A program made the translations under genes and the position numbers. Below are positions 1 to 7,581 of a DNA stretch of 64,000 bases, one piece after another. Every line of letters starts with the position of its first letter. Within the stretch, counting starts at the first letter, position 1. Below the pieces are notes generated by a model. The model searched no databases. It was not told where the DNA came from and was given only the letters and a program-made list of their open reading frames with translations. Origin of the DNA: Cupriavidus basilensis (GTDB lineage Bacteria > Pseudomonadota > Gammaproteobacteria > Burkholderiales > Burkholderiaceae); the NCBI RefSeq assembly GCF_000832305.1, contig NZ_CP010537.1, forward strand, positions 2,728,001-2,792,000, read 5' to 3'.

Positions 1-724
1 AGGCGCGCACGATGGCCGCGTCGGCGTGCTGGTACACCAGCGGATACAGCAGCCCATCGAGCACAAGGTTCTGGGTAACGAAAGTCTCGAACCAGTCCTC
101 GATCACAAAGCTATGCTCGACAAAGCGCCGCATCGGCTGCCACGCGGCGCTCTCCATCCAGGCCACCTTGGCCCGCTCCAGCGCCACGCCAGTGTTGCCG
201 TCGAGCAGCATGCCGATGCGCGACAGGTACTGGGCAATGCCGAGGCGATCCATCGCGCAGTAGGTGCAGGCCTGGGTGATGGCCGTGCCCCAGCCATAGT
301 CCGCGCAGTAGAAGTTGTTCATGTTGGCGCCCCACTCCACGTGGCGCAGCGGCAGCAGCCCGTCGGCCAGGCGGTCCTGCCATTCGGCGGGCAGCGCCTG
401 CAGCAGGCCGCGTTTTTCCACGAAGGCGAAGCTCTTCTCGGTGGCGTCCTGCTGGCGGCCGCGCGCCGTCACGTAGGCGCCGTAGAAGTACTGGCGCGGA
501 TCCTTGAGCGCGTACCAGTCCGCCATCACGATCGCGGTGCGGCGCTTGTCGTAGATCTCGTGTTGCGGGTCCCAGGTCGGGCGGTAGTGAAAATTGACTT
601 CCGACTGCACATCGTAGGTGGCCTCCTGGTAGCGCGAGGCGGGCTTGTCGCCGAAGCGGCGCGCCACATGGCCGTAGGTTTGGCGCAGCGGCTGGATCTG
701 CTGGGTCTTGATATCGACTTGCAT
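1..724 (-). CDS. dmpL: Phenol hydroxylase P1 oxygenase (beta) subunit, DmpL type; C-terminus lies outside the window
   Basis: Translation from the ATG gives about 241 residues that closely resemble DmpL/PhyB/PoxB, the non-catalytic beta subunit of the diiron phenol 2-monooxygenase (about 330 residues in the family). Recognisable stretches are IKTQQIQPLRQTYG at the N-terminus, RRFGDKPASRYQEATYD, RHVEWGANMNNF, MDRLGIAQYLSRIGMLLDG and QNLVLDGLLYPLVYQ. The subunit scaffolds the (alpha beta gamma)2 hydroxylase that converts phenols to catechols in the cytoplasm. The start has an AGGAG site at proper distance. It follows dmpK by 77 bp on the same strand, and the remaining subunits (DmpM, N, O, P) are expected left of the window. 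The gene is cut by the window edge, not by mutation. Confidence 0.93.
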   Translation of the reverse strand, partial: MQVDIKTQQIQPLRQTYGHVARRFGDKPASRYQEATYDVQSEVNFHYRPTWDPQHEIYDKRRTAIVMADWYALKDPRQYFYGAYVTARGRQQDATEKSFAFVEKRGLLQALPAEWQDRLADGLLPLRHVEWGANMNNFYCADYGWGTAITQACTYCAMDRLGIAQYLSRIGMLLDGNTGVALERAKVAWMESAAWQPMRRFVEHSFVIEDWFETFVTQNLVLDGLLYPLVYQHADAAIVRA

Positions 725-801
725 CGCTTGGTCTCCTGGGTCTTGCTGTTTTTATGTGGGTGGAACGGGTGCGTGGTCCGGTGCGCGGGGGCTGGCCCTG
801 C

Positions 802-1020
802 TCAGTCGTCCTGATCGGGCGCGGTAATCTCCGGCGGCAAGAAGTGCACGCGGTTGACGCTGCAGAAGGCCTCGAACATCGGCTCGGGCATGATCAGCTC
901 GACATTGAGCTCGGGGTCCGCCACGCTGAACGCGAACTGCACGAAGCCCTCGGGCGTGCGGCCATCAACGCGGACAAAGCGGGGCGAGGCTTCAAACAAG
1001 GGGACCGACTGGTTGATCAT
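802..1020 (-). CDS. dmpK: Phenol hydroxylase assembly protein DmpK/PoxA
   Basis: A 72-residue protein with the DmpK signature: FVRVDGRTPEGFVQFAFS followed by DPELNVELIMPEPMFEAFC. DmpK is not needed for catalysis; in the Pseudomonas dmp system it assists iron insertion into the oxygenase. The frame is open 25 codons further upstream, but the internal ATG is chosen because AAGGAG stands 7 bases before it and because the longer form would run through the sigma-54 promoter. It is the first gene of the phenol hydroxylase operon and is directly followed by dmpL, the canonical dmpKLMNOP order. Confidence 0.92.
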   Translation of the reverse strand: MINQSVPLFEASPRFVRVDGRTPEGFVQFAFSVADPELNVELIMPEPMFEAFCSVNRVHFLPPEITAPDQDD

Positions 1021-1056
1021 GACGCTGCTCCTTCGCGTGGGCTGTATGGCCTCTAT

Positions 1057-1072
1057 TGCGAAGAGCGTGCCA
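1057..1072 (-). promoter_or_regulatory. Sigma-54 (-24/-12) promoter of the phenol hydroxylase operon
   Basis: On the minus strand the sequence reads TGGCAC, five bases, TCGCA. The GG and GC dinucleotides are spaced exactly as sigma-54 requires; the only departure from TTGCA is one base in the -12 box. The predicted start near 1046 leaves a leader of about 26 nt before dmpK. The gene order (DmpR-type activator upstream, dmpK downstream) is what known phenol promoters of this family have. Confidence 0.85.
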
Positions 1073-1161
1073 GCTGGCGCAAACGACGGCGCCACAAGGC
1101 GCGCCGGGTTTCGGGCCGCGCCGGGTTTCGCGTTTACCCGGAACTGCGCATGCGCCGCGGC

Positions 1162-1207
1162 TCAATCAATTGATCAAGTGCGAGACGGAATTTGACCAAA
1201 TGATGAA
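1162..1207. promoter_or_regulatory. Two phased DmpR/XylR-type upstream activating sequences
   Basis: Two copies of the XylR/DmpR palindrome TTGATCAATTGATCAA occur here. The first (1162-1177, TCAATCAATTGATCAA) is a near-perfect dyad; the second (1192-1207, TTGACCAAATGATGAA) matches 13 of 16 positions. Their centres lie exactly 30 bp apart, about three helical turns, and roughly 125 and 155 bp upstream of the predicted transcription start. This is the arrangement at Po-type phenol promoters, where hexamers of the activator loop to sigma-54 polymerase. Confidence 0.85.
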
Positions 1208-1429
1208 AAGCCGCGCCGGGTGGCGGTTTGCGGGGAAGCCGAGTGCATCGCCGCAAGGCTGCGGCGATGCAACAGGGAAGGGGGTGGGAGGGAGGTTGGA
1301 GGCAGGAGGAGGAAGGGATTGCTGGCGCATGCGGCGCAACAAGCCGGGTGGTTACTTGCCTGGGGTGGGGATTGCCGATTGCATCAAATGATTAAATGGG
1401 TTTTGGGTGCAAACACCAACGCCGACAAA

Positions 1430-3145
1430 TCACCCAGCCCCCTGCCCCCGCATACCCCGCGTCTTCCACCGATACGCCAACTGCGGCCGCGTAATCCCCA
1501 GCAACCGCGCCGCCTGGCTCATATTGCCATTGGCGCGCTGCATGGCCGCCTCCATCAGCACGGTCTCCACGTCGCCCAGCGCGAGCTGCTGCTCGGCCAT
1601 ATGATCGAGCAAACCATGCACGGCGGCCTCCCGCAGCTCGGGCAAGGTGCCCTTGACGCCAAGGCGCGGCGCGGTGTCCATGCCAGGCGGCGCGCTCGTC
1701 GGCAGGAACAGGTGGTCCGCGCAGATCTGCCCGCCATTGCTGGCCAGGATCACGCCGCGCTCGATCACGTTCTCCAGTTCCCGCACATTGCCCGGCCAGT
1801 CATAGCGGCGCAGCTCCGCCAGCGCGCGATCGGTAATGCCGACGATCTTCTTGCCGTGGCGCGCGCCGTAGCGGGCCACGAAGCGCTCCACCAGCAGGCG
1901 GATATCGTCGAGCCGCTCGCGCAGCGGCGGAATGGTGACCGGGTAGACGTTGAGCCGGTAATACAAGTCCTTGCGGAAAGTGCCCTGCTTCACAGCCTCG
2001 GCCAGGTCCACGTTGGTGGCCGCCACCAGCCGCACGTCCACCTTGCGCGGCTCGCTGCCGCCCACGCGCTCTACCTCGCCCTCCTGCAGCACGCGCAGCA
2101 GCTTGGACTGCGCCGACGCTGACAGCTCGCCCAGCTCATCCAGGAACAGGGTGCCGCCATGCGCCCGCTCGAAGCGGCCCGGGCGCGACTGGTGTGCGCC
2201 CGTGAAGGCGCCCTTCTCCACGCCGAACAGTTCGGCCTCGATCAGCTCATCGGGAATCGCGGCGCAATTGACCGCGACAAAGGGCTTGTCGGCCCGGGCG
2301 CTCACGCCGTGCAACGCTTGTGCAAAGCGCTCCTTGCCAACGCCGGTCTCGCCCAGCAGCAGCACGGTGACACTGCTCCCGGCGGCGCGCTGCAGCAGGC
2401 CCCAGGCAGCGCGGAACTCGGGCGAGCTGCCCACCAGGTCGGCGGGCTTGCCGGGGCTGCGCTGCAGGGCGCGCAGGTGCTCGACCTCGCTTTGCAGCTC
2501 CAGGATGGTCTCGATCACCGGGTCGGGCTGATAGAGCGCCAGCACTTCGGCGCCGTCCTCCCACGCCTCCAGCGGCTTGCCGACGATGCGGCAGTGATCA
2601 AAGCCGCAGGCAATGCACTCGACCTCGCGGTAGAGGATGGTGCGGCCCATCAGGGCCGAGGTGTAGCCCGTGGCGTAGCCGATCTGCATCCAGCAGGCCG
2701 GCGCGTCGACGATGCCGAACAACTGCCGGTGCACATCGCCTTCGAAGGAGTCTTCCCACAGGAATTCGCCGTCGTAGATGCCCGCGGCGATGTCGATGTC
2801 CACCTTGACCGGCGTCACCCGCACCACGCCTTCGATGGTGTGCAGGCAGGGCCCGATCTCGAGCAGGCCAAAGTCGCTGTCGCCCGGGCGCAGCTTCTTG
2901 GCCAGCTCCGCGTCGCGCATGCCGGAATGAAAGCCCATGCGCATGAACAAGCCGCGCGCGCGCTCCATGCCTAGGGTATCCACCAATTCCTTGCGCAAGG
3001 CGCCCAGCGCCGCGGTATGAATCAGGATCATGCGCTGCTCGTCCAGCCAGATGGAGCCCTCCTCCATGGCAAAGCGCAGGCGCCGCGCGAGATGGGCCAG
3101 GCCATCGCGCATGGTGGCCGAAAACTTGTCGGTTGAACTGCTCAT
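1430..3145 (-). CDS. dmpR: Phenol-responsive sigma-54 activator of the DmpR/MopR/PoxR group
   Basis: A 571-residue NtrC-family activator. The N-terminal sensor (about 1-200) keeps the MopR zinc and phenol site with a constant offset of four: Cys151, Glu174, Cys177 and Cys185 correspond to the zinc ligands, and His102 and Trp130 to the residues that hold the phenol hydroxyl. A linker with an aromatic-effector B region follows. The AAA+ domain has Walker A GETGVGKE (265-272) and the sigma-54 contact loop GAFTGA (312-317). The C-terminus is a Fis-type helix-turn-helix (MSQAARLLGITRPQLAYRW). A GAGGAG site supports the chosen ATG; the open frame runs 39 codons further. It lies upstream of, and in the same orientation as, the operon it should activate, unlike the divergent dmpR/dmpK pair of Pseudomonas CF600. 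Confidence 0.93.
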   Translation of the reverse strand: MSSSTDKFSATMRDGLAHLARRLRFAMEEGSIWLDEQRMILIHTAALGALRKELVDTLGMERARGLFMRMGFHSGMRDAELAKKLRPGDSDFGLLEIGPCLHTIEGVVRVTPVKVDIDIAAGIYDGEFLWEDSFEGDVHRQLFGIVDAPACWMQIGYATGYTSALMGRTILYREVECIACGFDHCRIVGKPLEAWEDGAEVLALYQPDPVIETILELQSEVEHLRALQRSPGKPADLVGSSPEFRAAWGLLQRAAGSSVTVLLLGETGVGKERFAQALHGVSARADKPFVAVNCAAIPDELIEAELFGVEKGAFTGAHQSRPGRFERAHGGTLFLDELGELSASAQSKLLRVLQEGEVERVGGSEPRKVDVRLVAATNVDLAEAVKQGTFRKDLYYRLNVYPVTIPPLRERLDDIRLLVERFVARYGARHGKKIVGITDRALAELRRYDWPGNVRELENVIERGVILASNGGQICADHLFLPTSAPPGMDTAPRLGVKGTLPELREAAVHGLLDHMAEQQLALGDVETVLMEAAMQRANGNMSQAARLLGITRPQLAYRWKTRGMRGQGAG

Positions 3146-3204
3146 TGTCTCCTCTCTTGGCGGCCAGGACACCCTCGGCGCGCGTGCTTTTGGTAGCACT
3201 GCAT

Positions 3205-3217
3205 GCACATTATGTGC
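3205..3217. promoter_or_regulatory. 13-bp palindrome between the dmpR-type gene and the patatin gene
   Basis: GCACATTATGTGC is a perfect odd-centred dyad, about 60 bp upstream of the activator start and 103 bp upstream of the divergent lipase start. Its minus-strand core CATAATGTGCA also occurs in the larger palindrome at 16377-16397. Which protein binds is unknown. Confidence 0.4.
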
Positions 3218-3319
3218 CATCCGCGCCCGCGGCCCCCACGCGCGCCTGTCATGCCGGCGCAATGTCGCCTATCCTTTCCATGACAGCGATCCTCGCTTTA
3301 ATGCACTGCACCACAGCCC

Positions 3320-4282
3320 ATGGAAAAAACCGCATTTGTCTTTGCAGGCGGCGGCAGCCTCGGCGCCATCGAGGCCGGCATGCTGCGCGAGCTGGTGGCG
3401 TGGGGGGGCAAGCCGGACATGGTGATCGGCGCCTCGGCCGGCGCCATCAACGGCGCCTACTACGCCTGCAACCCGCATGTGGCCGGCACCAGCCAGCTCG
3501 AGACGCTCTGGCGCGGCTTGCGCCGGGCCGAGGTGATGCCGTGGTCGTGGCGCAGCCTGTTTGGCATGCTGCGCGGGCAGCGCGCCCACCTGGTCGACTC
3601 CGCCGCGCTGCAGCGCCTGCTGGCGCGCCACTTTGGCGATATGGCGATGGAGCGTGCCGAGGTGCCGCTGTACGTGGTGGCCACCGACATGGCCACCGGC
3701 GCGGAGGTGGTGCTGTCCTCCGGCAGCCTGGTCCAGTCGGTGCTGGCAAGCGCAGCCATCCCCGGCGTATTTCCCCCGGTGTCGCTGGGCGGGCGGCAAC
3801 TGATCGATGGCGGCGTGGCCAACAACACGCCGGTGTCCACCGCCATCCGCCTGGGCGCCACGCGCGTGGTCGTGCTGCCGGCGGGTTTTGCCTGCGCGCG
3901 GCGGCGCGAGCCGCGCGGCCCCATCGACCATGCCTTCAACGCGCTGTCGCTGCTGGTGGCGCGCCAGCTGGTGCAGGACCTGGAGCGCTGGGCCGATCAC
4001 GCGCACATCTCGGTCGTCCCGCCACTGTGCCCGCTCGACGTCTCCCCCTACGACTACACCCAGTGCGGCACGCTGATCGACCGCGCCGCCGCGGCCACGC
4101 TGGCCTGGCTCAACGCCGACGGGCTCAGCAGCCGGCACATCCCCGGCGCGCTGTCCCCGCATTCGCATGACGAAGCCAATCCGAGCTGCGACTTCGATCC
4201 GCAACAGGCACACCCGGCGCACGGGGCCGGCGATACGCATCAACCCCACGCCGGCCATACGCACGCTTTTGCCCCGCAGTAA
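3320..4282 (+). CDS. Patatin-like phospholipase with histidine-rich tail
   Basis: A 320-residue serine lipid acyl hydrolase of the bacterial patatin (RssA-like) family. The oxyanion loop GGGSLGAI begins at residue 10, the nucleophile elbow GASAG places the catalytic serine at 39, and the dyad aspartate is Asp163 in LIDGGVANN. No signal peptide is visible, so it is probably cytoplasmic. The fold ends near residue 270; the last 48 residues carry nine histidines spaced among Pro, Gly, Asp and Ala, a tail not expected in the family and possibly metal-binding. It is divergent from the phenol regulator and ends 81 bp before the CoA-transferase gene, so co-transcription with it is possible. The physiological lipid substrate cannot be read from the sequence. 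Confidence 0.88.
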   Translation: MEKTAFVFAGGGSLGAIEAGMLRELVAWGGKPDMVIGASAGAINGAYYACNPHVAGTSQLETLWRGLRRAEVMPWSWRSLFGMLRGQRAHLVDSAALQRLLARHFGDMAMERAEVPLYVVATDMATGAEVVLSSGSLVQSVLASAAIPGVFPPVSLGGRQLIDGGVANNTPVSTAIRLGATRVVVLPAGFACARRREPRGPIDHAFNALSLLVARQLVQDLERWADHAHISVVPPLCPLDVSPYDYTQCGTLIDRAAAATLAWLNADGLSSRHIPGALSPHSHDEANPSCDFDPQQAHPAHGAGDTHQPHAGHTHAFAPQ

Positions 4283-4363
4283 GCCGGCTTTGGCATTGGC
4301 GAATTGCCTGGCTGGCCGATCCGGCGAATGATGCGGGATCTCTTCTCTCCGGGTGGCAAGCAC

Positions 4364-5581
4364 ATGAGCGCAATTCTCGACGGCATCAAGGTACTCGACC
4401 TGACGCGGGTGGTAGCCGGCCCATGGGCCACGCAGAACCTGGCCGACATGGGTGCCACCGTCTACAAGATCGAGAAGCCCGGCGACGGCGACGATACCCG
4501 CAAGATGGGCCCGTTCCTGAACGATGCGCAGGGCGCGGCCACCAACGACTCCGCCTTCTACCTGGCCTGCAACCGCGGCAAGCAGTCGCTCACCATCGAT
4601 ATCTCCCAGCCCGAGGGCGCCGAGCTGGTACGCCAGCTGGCCGCGCGCTGCGACGTGGTGGTGGAGAACTACAAGGCTGGCAGCCTGAAGAAATACGGCC
4701 TCGACTACGAATCCATCCGCGCGGTGCGCCCCGATGTGATCTATTGCTCGGTCACCGGCTTCGGCCCCGATGGCCCCTACGCGGCGCGCCCGGCCTACGA
4801 CTTCATCCTGCAAGGCATGGCCGGCCTGATGAGCACCTGCGGCCAGCCGGACGGCAGCCCCGGCGGCGAGCCGATGCGCACCGCCATTCCCATCACCGAC
4901 ATCCTCACCGGCCTGTACGCCACCGTCAGCCTGCTGGGCGCGCTCTACCACCGCCAGGCCACCGGCGAAGGCCAGTACATCGACGCCGCCATGCTCGATG
5001 CCTCGGTCGCCGTCAATGGCCACCTGGCGCTGGGCTACCAGATGACCGGCAAGCTGCCCCGGCGCGCCGGCAACAGCAACCCCGTGGCCGCGCCCTCCGA
5101 AGTCTTTGCCTGCCGCGACGGCCACCTGATCATTGCCTCCGGCAACAACGGCCAGTTCGCCGCGCTGTGCAAGCTGCTAGGCATTCCCGAACTCGCGGCC
5201 GATCCGCGTTACACGCAGAACGCCAACCGGGTTGCCAACCGCGATGCGCTGCGCGAGACGATTGCCGAGCGAGTGGCTACCTGGAACGCGGCGGACCTGC
5301 TGGCGTCGCTGGAACGCGCCGGCGTGCCGGGTGGCCCGATCAACGAGCTCGACGAAGTATTCGAGGATGCGCAGGTGAAGCATCGGGGCTTGCTGGTGCA
5401 ACTACCGCACGGGCGCGGCGTGGATGTGCCGAGCCTGCGCAGCCCGATGCGGTTCTCGGCCACGCCCGTGGCGATGCGCTGCCCGCCGATGCTGGGCGAG
5501 CATACGGATGCGGCCCTGCGGGCGGAACTGGGCTTGAGCGATGGGGATGTCGCGGGCCTGAGAGCGCGGGGAATCCTGTAG
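4364..5581 (+). CDS. CaiB/BaiF family (class III) CoA-transferase
   Basis: A 405-residue class III CoA-transferase, normal family length. It begins ILDGIKVLDLTRVVAGPWATQNLADMGATVYKIEKP in pieces typical of the N-terminal Rossmann part, and has the RPAYDFILQGMAGLM segment whose aspartate aligns with the catalytic Asp of formyl-CoA transferase, forming the aspartyl-CoA anhydride. Such enzymes move CoA between dicarboxylic or aromatic acids; the substrate (for instance succinate/glutarate, formate/oxalate, or mesaconyl groups) cannot be fixed here. The ATG before SAILDG is chosen over one 20 codons upstream because the upstream extension is not family sequence; the ribosome site is weak. A strong hairpin follows four bases after the stop. 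Confidence 0.88.
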   Translation: MSAILDGIKVLDLTRVVAGPWATQNLADMGATVYKIEKPGDGDDTRKMGPFLNDAQGAATNDSAFYLACNRGKQSLTIDISQPEGAELVRQLAARCDVVVENYKAGSLKKYGLDYESIRAVRPDVIYCSVTGFGPDGPYAARPAYDFILQGMAGLMSTCGQPDGSPGGEPMRTAIPITDILTGLYATVSLLGALYHRQATGEGQYIDAAMLDASVAVNGHLALGYQMTGKLPRRAGNSNPVAAPSEVFACRDGHLIIASGNNGQFAALCKLLGIPELAADPRYTQNANRVANRDALRETIAERVATWNAADLLASLERAGVPGGPINELDEVFEDAQVKHRGLLVQLPHGRGVDVPSLRSPMRFSATPVAMRCPPMLGEHTDAALRAELGLSDGDVAGLRARGIL

Positions 5582-5584
5582 CTG

Positions 5585-5625
5585 GCCGCACGCAAGGCCG
5601 CTCGGCTCGCAGCCTTGCGTGCGGC
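5585..5625 (+). terminator. Strong hairpin after the CoA-transferase gene
   Basis: Perfect 14-bp inverted repeat: left arm GCCGCACGCAAGGC at 5585-5598, right arm GCCTTGCGTGCGGC at 5612-5625, 13-base loop. It starts four bases after the stop codon. No T-run follows, so it is a terminator or 3-prime stabiliser by position and stem strength rather than a textbook intrinsic terminator. Confidence 0.65.
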
Positions 5626-5710
5626 GCGCAACGCTCGGAATTGACGCGCCCCGGGAACGGGTACATCCTCTGGACATACGGACATACTCGTCCCATCAGC
5701 GGAGCAAGCC

Positions 5711-5995
5711 ATGACCTCAAACGAATTCACATCGTTCAAGGCACACTTGTCCATGTTGCTGCGCGACCTCCCGCTCGGGACCACGGCGGACCTCGCCGAC
5801 GTGGCCGTGGCGGCCTACTGGGATGGCACGCGGATCGTCGGCACCTACCTGCGCGACGGCGGGCACCTGGACGAGGCCTTCGACTTCGACGAAAACGCCT
5901 GGGAGAACTGGCACGACGACTTCGTCGGCTGGCTGGCCACGCCGAGTTTCACGCAGCGCGATGAACTGAGGGCTTCGCTGGCAAGCGCGGGCTGA
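5711..5995 (+). CDS. Small acidic hypothetical protein
   Basis: A 94-residue protein I do not recognise. It is acidic and rich in Trp, Asp and Glu, with the stretch DEAFDFDENAWENWHDDFVGW in two overlapping parts near residues 54-75, no signal peptide and no membrane segment. A GGAG site lies 8 bases before the ATG, and codon use matches the neighbours, so it looks translated. It stands alone between the CoA-transferase terminator hairpin and a tandem repeat. The size and composition would suit a small cytoplasmic protein-binding factor, but no function can be claimed. Confidence 0.6.
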   Translation: MTSNEFTSFKAHLSMLLRDLPLGTTADLADVAVAAYWDGTRIVGTYLRDGGHLDEAFDFDENAWENWHDDFVGWLATPSFTQRDELRASLASAG

Positions 5996-6012
5996 CGAGC
6001 GCATGCGCGCTC

Positions 6013-6084
6013 GCGACTGGGCTTGCGACTGGGCTTGCGGCCGGGCTTGCCACCGGGCTTGCCACCGGGCTTACGGCCGGGCTT
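6013..6084. repeat. Six tandem 12-bp units
   Basis: Six consecutive 12-mers of the form gcSRcYgggctt (first copies GCGACTGGGCTT twice, then GCGGCCGGGCTT, GCCACCGGGCTT twice, ACGGCCGGGCTT). They fill the gap between the 3-prime ends of the small protein gene and the convergent peroxiredoxin gene. The pairs of identical neighbours suggest recent slippage or duplication. Confidence 0.9.
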
Positions 6085-6157
6085 ACGACATTACGCACCG
6101 TCCTCCAGCCGGAGGATCGGTGCCACCATCGCACTGCCAGCCCATCCGACGCATGCC

Positions 6158-6811
6158 TTACTTCGGCTGCGACACCACCCGCAAATACGGCTTGAGCGTC
6201 TTGAAACCCTGCGGATACTTCTTCTTGGCGTCGTCGTCGGAGACCGAGGTGGGAATGATCACGTCTTCACCCGGTTTCCAGTTCACCGGCGTGGCTACCG
6301 TGTGTTTTGCATTCAGCTGCAGCGAATCCAGCAACCGCAGCACTTCGTCAAAATTGCGGCCGGCGCTCATCGGATAGACCAGCATCGCCTTGACTTTCTT
6401 GTCCGGCCCGATCAGGAACACCGAGCGCACCGTGGCATTGTCCACGGCAGTGCGCGGCCCGCCACTCGCGTTCGGATGGATCATGTCATAGAGCTTCGCG
6501 ACCGTGAGGTCGACGTCGCCGATCATGGGATAGTTGACGGCGTGGCCCTGCGTTTCCTCGATGTCCTTGACCCACTTCTGGTGGTCCGCGACCGGGTCCA
6601 CGCTCAGGCCGATGATCTTGGTGTTGCGCCGGTCGAATTCCGGCTTGAGCCGGGCCATATAGCCCAGTTCCGTGGTACAGACCGGGGTGAAATCCTTCGG
6701 ATGGGAGAACAGGATGGCCCATTTGTCCCCAATCCATTCGTGGAAACTGATTTTCCCCTCCGTGGTATCGGCAGTGAAATCGGGCGCTTCGTCACCGATG
6801 CGAATCGACAT
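6158..6811 (-). CDS. 1-Cys peroxiredoxin (Prx6 subfamily)
   Basis: A 217-residue peroxiredoxin that reduces hydrogen peroxide and organic peroxides in the cytoplasm. The peroxidatic cysteine is Cys45 in the motif HPKDFTPVCTTELG, and the long C-terminal arm (VNWKPGEDVIIP and beyond) is the mark of the Prx6/1-Cys group; no resolving cysteine is seen. The true start is the ATG 16 codons into the open frame: it has GGAGG upstream and the family N-terminus IRIGDEAPDFTA follows. The gene is monocistronic. Its upstream region, shared with the divergent VOC gene, has a strong inverted repeat that could be a control site; no OxyR site was identified with confidence. Confidence 0.93.
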   Translation of the reverse strand: MSIRIGDEAPDFTADTTEGKISFHEWIGDKWAILFSHPKDFTPVCTTELGYMARLKPEFDRRNTKIIGLSVDPVADHQKWVKDIEETQGHAVNYPMIGDVDLTVAKLYDMIHPNASGGPRTAVDNATVRSVFLIGPDKKVKAMLVYPMSAGRNFDEVLRLLDSLQLNAKHTVATPVNWKPGEDVIIPTSVSDDDAKKKYPQGFKTLKPYLRVVSQPK

Positions 6812-6950
6812 AGTCAACCTCCATGTTGGTGAGTGTGGATGCGAGGCAAGGAGCGGCACAGCGGCGGCTGTCGTCCCGACGCGGCCCCGAGCTTCGGCGC
6901 GTCTGCGTCAGTATAGGTGACTGTGACGATGCGAAAAGAAGTATGCAGGC

Positions 6951-6987
6951 TGCACAAGGCTGCACACGCGGCGTGCAGCCTTGTGCA
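6951..6987. promoter_or_regulatory. Perfect 15-bp inverted repeat in the divergent peroxiredoxin/VOC intergenic region
   Basis: Left arm TGCACAAGGCTGCAC (6951-6965) and right arm GTGCAGCCTTGTGCA (6973-6987) are separated by seven bases. The 344-bp spacer contains no gene; the dyad lies 140 bp from the peroxiredoxin start and 169 bp from the VOC start. It may be an operator or an RNA hairpin; no T-run follows on either strand. Confidence 0.75.
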
Positions 6988-7155
6988 CCGCACCACCGCG
7001 GCGACCCGGCCCCTCCCGCCTCCTGCATCGTCTGCCGCCCTTGTGAAAGATTGAGGAAAGCGGCTGCGCTGCCCCATCGCCTGAACTGACGGCACCGGCG
7101 ATACTTACTGTAGCGACAGGGAGCCCCAGCGGCTCCCGCAACACAGGAGCAACAC

Positions 7156-7536
7156 ATGGCGATTGCCGGAATGAACCACTTCACCGTGCTCACCGCGGCG
7201 CTGGAAGACAGCGTGGCGTTCTATACCAAGGCGCTCGGCTTCGAGACTGGCGAACGCCCGCCGTTCTCGTTTCCGGGCGCATGGCTCTATGCGGCTGGCG
7301 CGCCCATCATTCACCTGGTCGCGAAAGACAAGCTACCGGCGTCCACCGCGGGTGTATTGGATCACATGGCATTCAGCGCGACCGATCTTCCCGGCGTCGC
7401 GAATCATCTGCGGCAGCTGGATATCCCGTTCAACCTCGGGCGGCAACCGGGCACCGGCATCTGGCAGCTGTTCATGCACGACCCCAACGGCGCCAAGATC
7501 GAGCTGGATTTCGATCCGCAGGAACCGGCGCCCTGA
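7156..7536 (+). CDS. VOC family (glyoxalase/dioxygenase fold) protein
   Basis: A 126-residue single-module vicinal-oxygen-chelate protein. It starts MNHFTVLTAALEDSVAFYTKALGF, the usual first beta-alpha unit with a metal-binding His, has a second His at DHMAFSATD, and ends with HDPNGAKIELDF where the Glu is the usual third metal ligand. Members include fosfomycin-resistance, glyoxalase-like and bleomycin-binding proteins; nothing distinguishes among them here. An AGGAG site precedes the ATG. It is divergent from the peroxiredoxin gene and convergent with the TctC-type gene 45 bp downstream. Confidence 0.87.
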   Translation: MAIAGMNHFTVLTAALEDSVAFYTKALGFETGERPPFSFPGAWLYAAGAPIIHLVAKDKLPASTAGVLDHMAFSATDLPGVANHLRQLDIPFNLGRQPGTGIWQLFMHDPNGAKIELDFDPQEPAP

Positions 7537-7581
7537 GCGTTGCGCTATCGATCCAGCGTGGCGGCGGCCTCTGCTTGCCCG

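Noticed and set aside
3269-5125. 618-codon minus-strand frame opposite the patatin and CoA-transferase genes
   Set aside because: Low-complexity Arg/Ala/Gly/His sequence without a family, fully antisense to two recognised enzymes.
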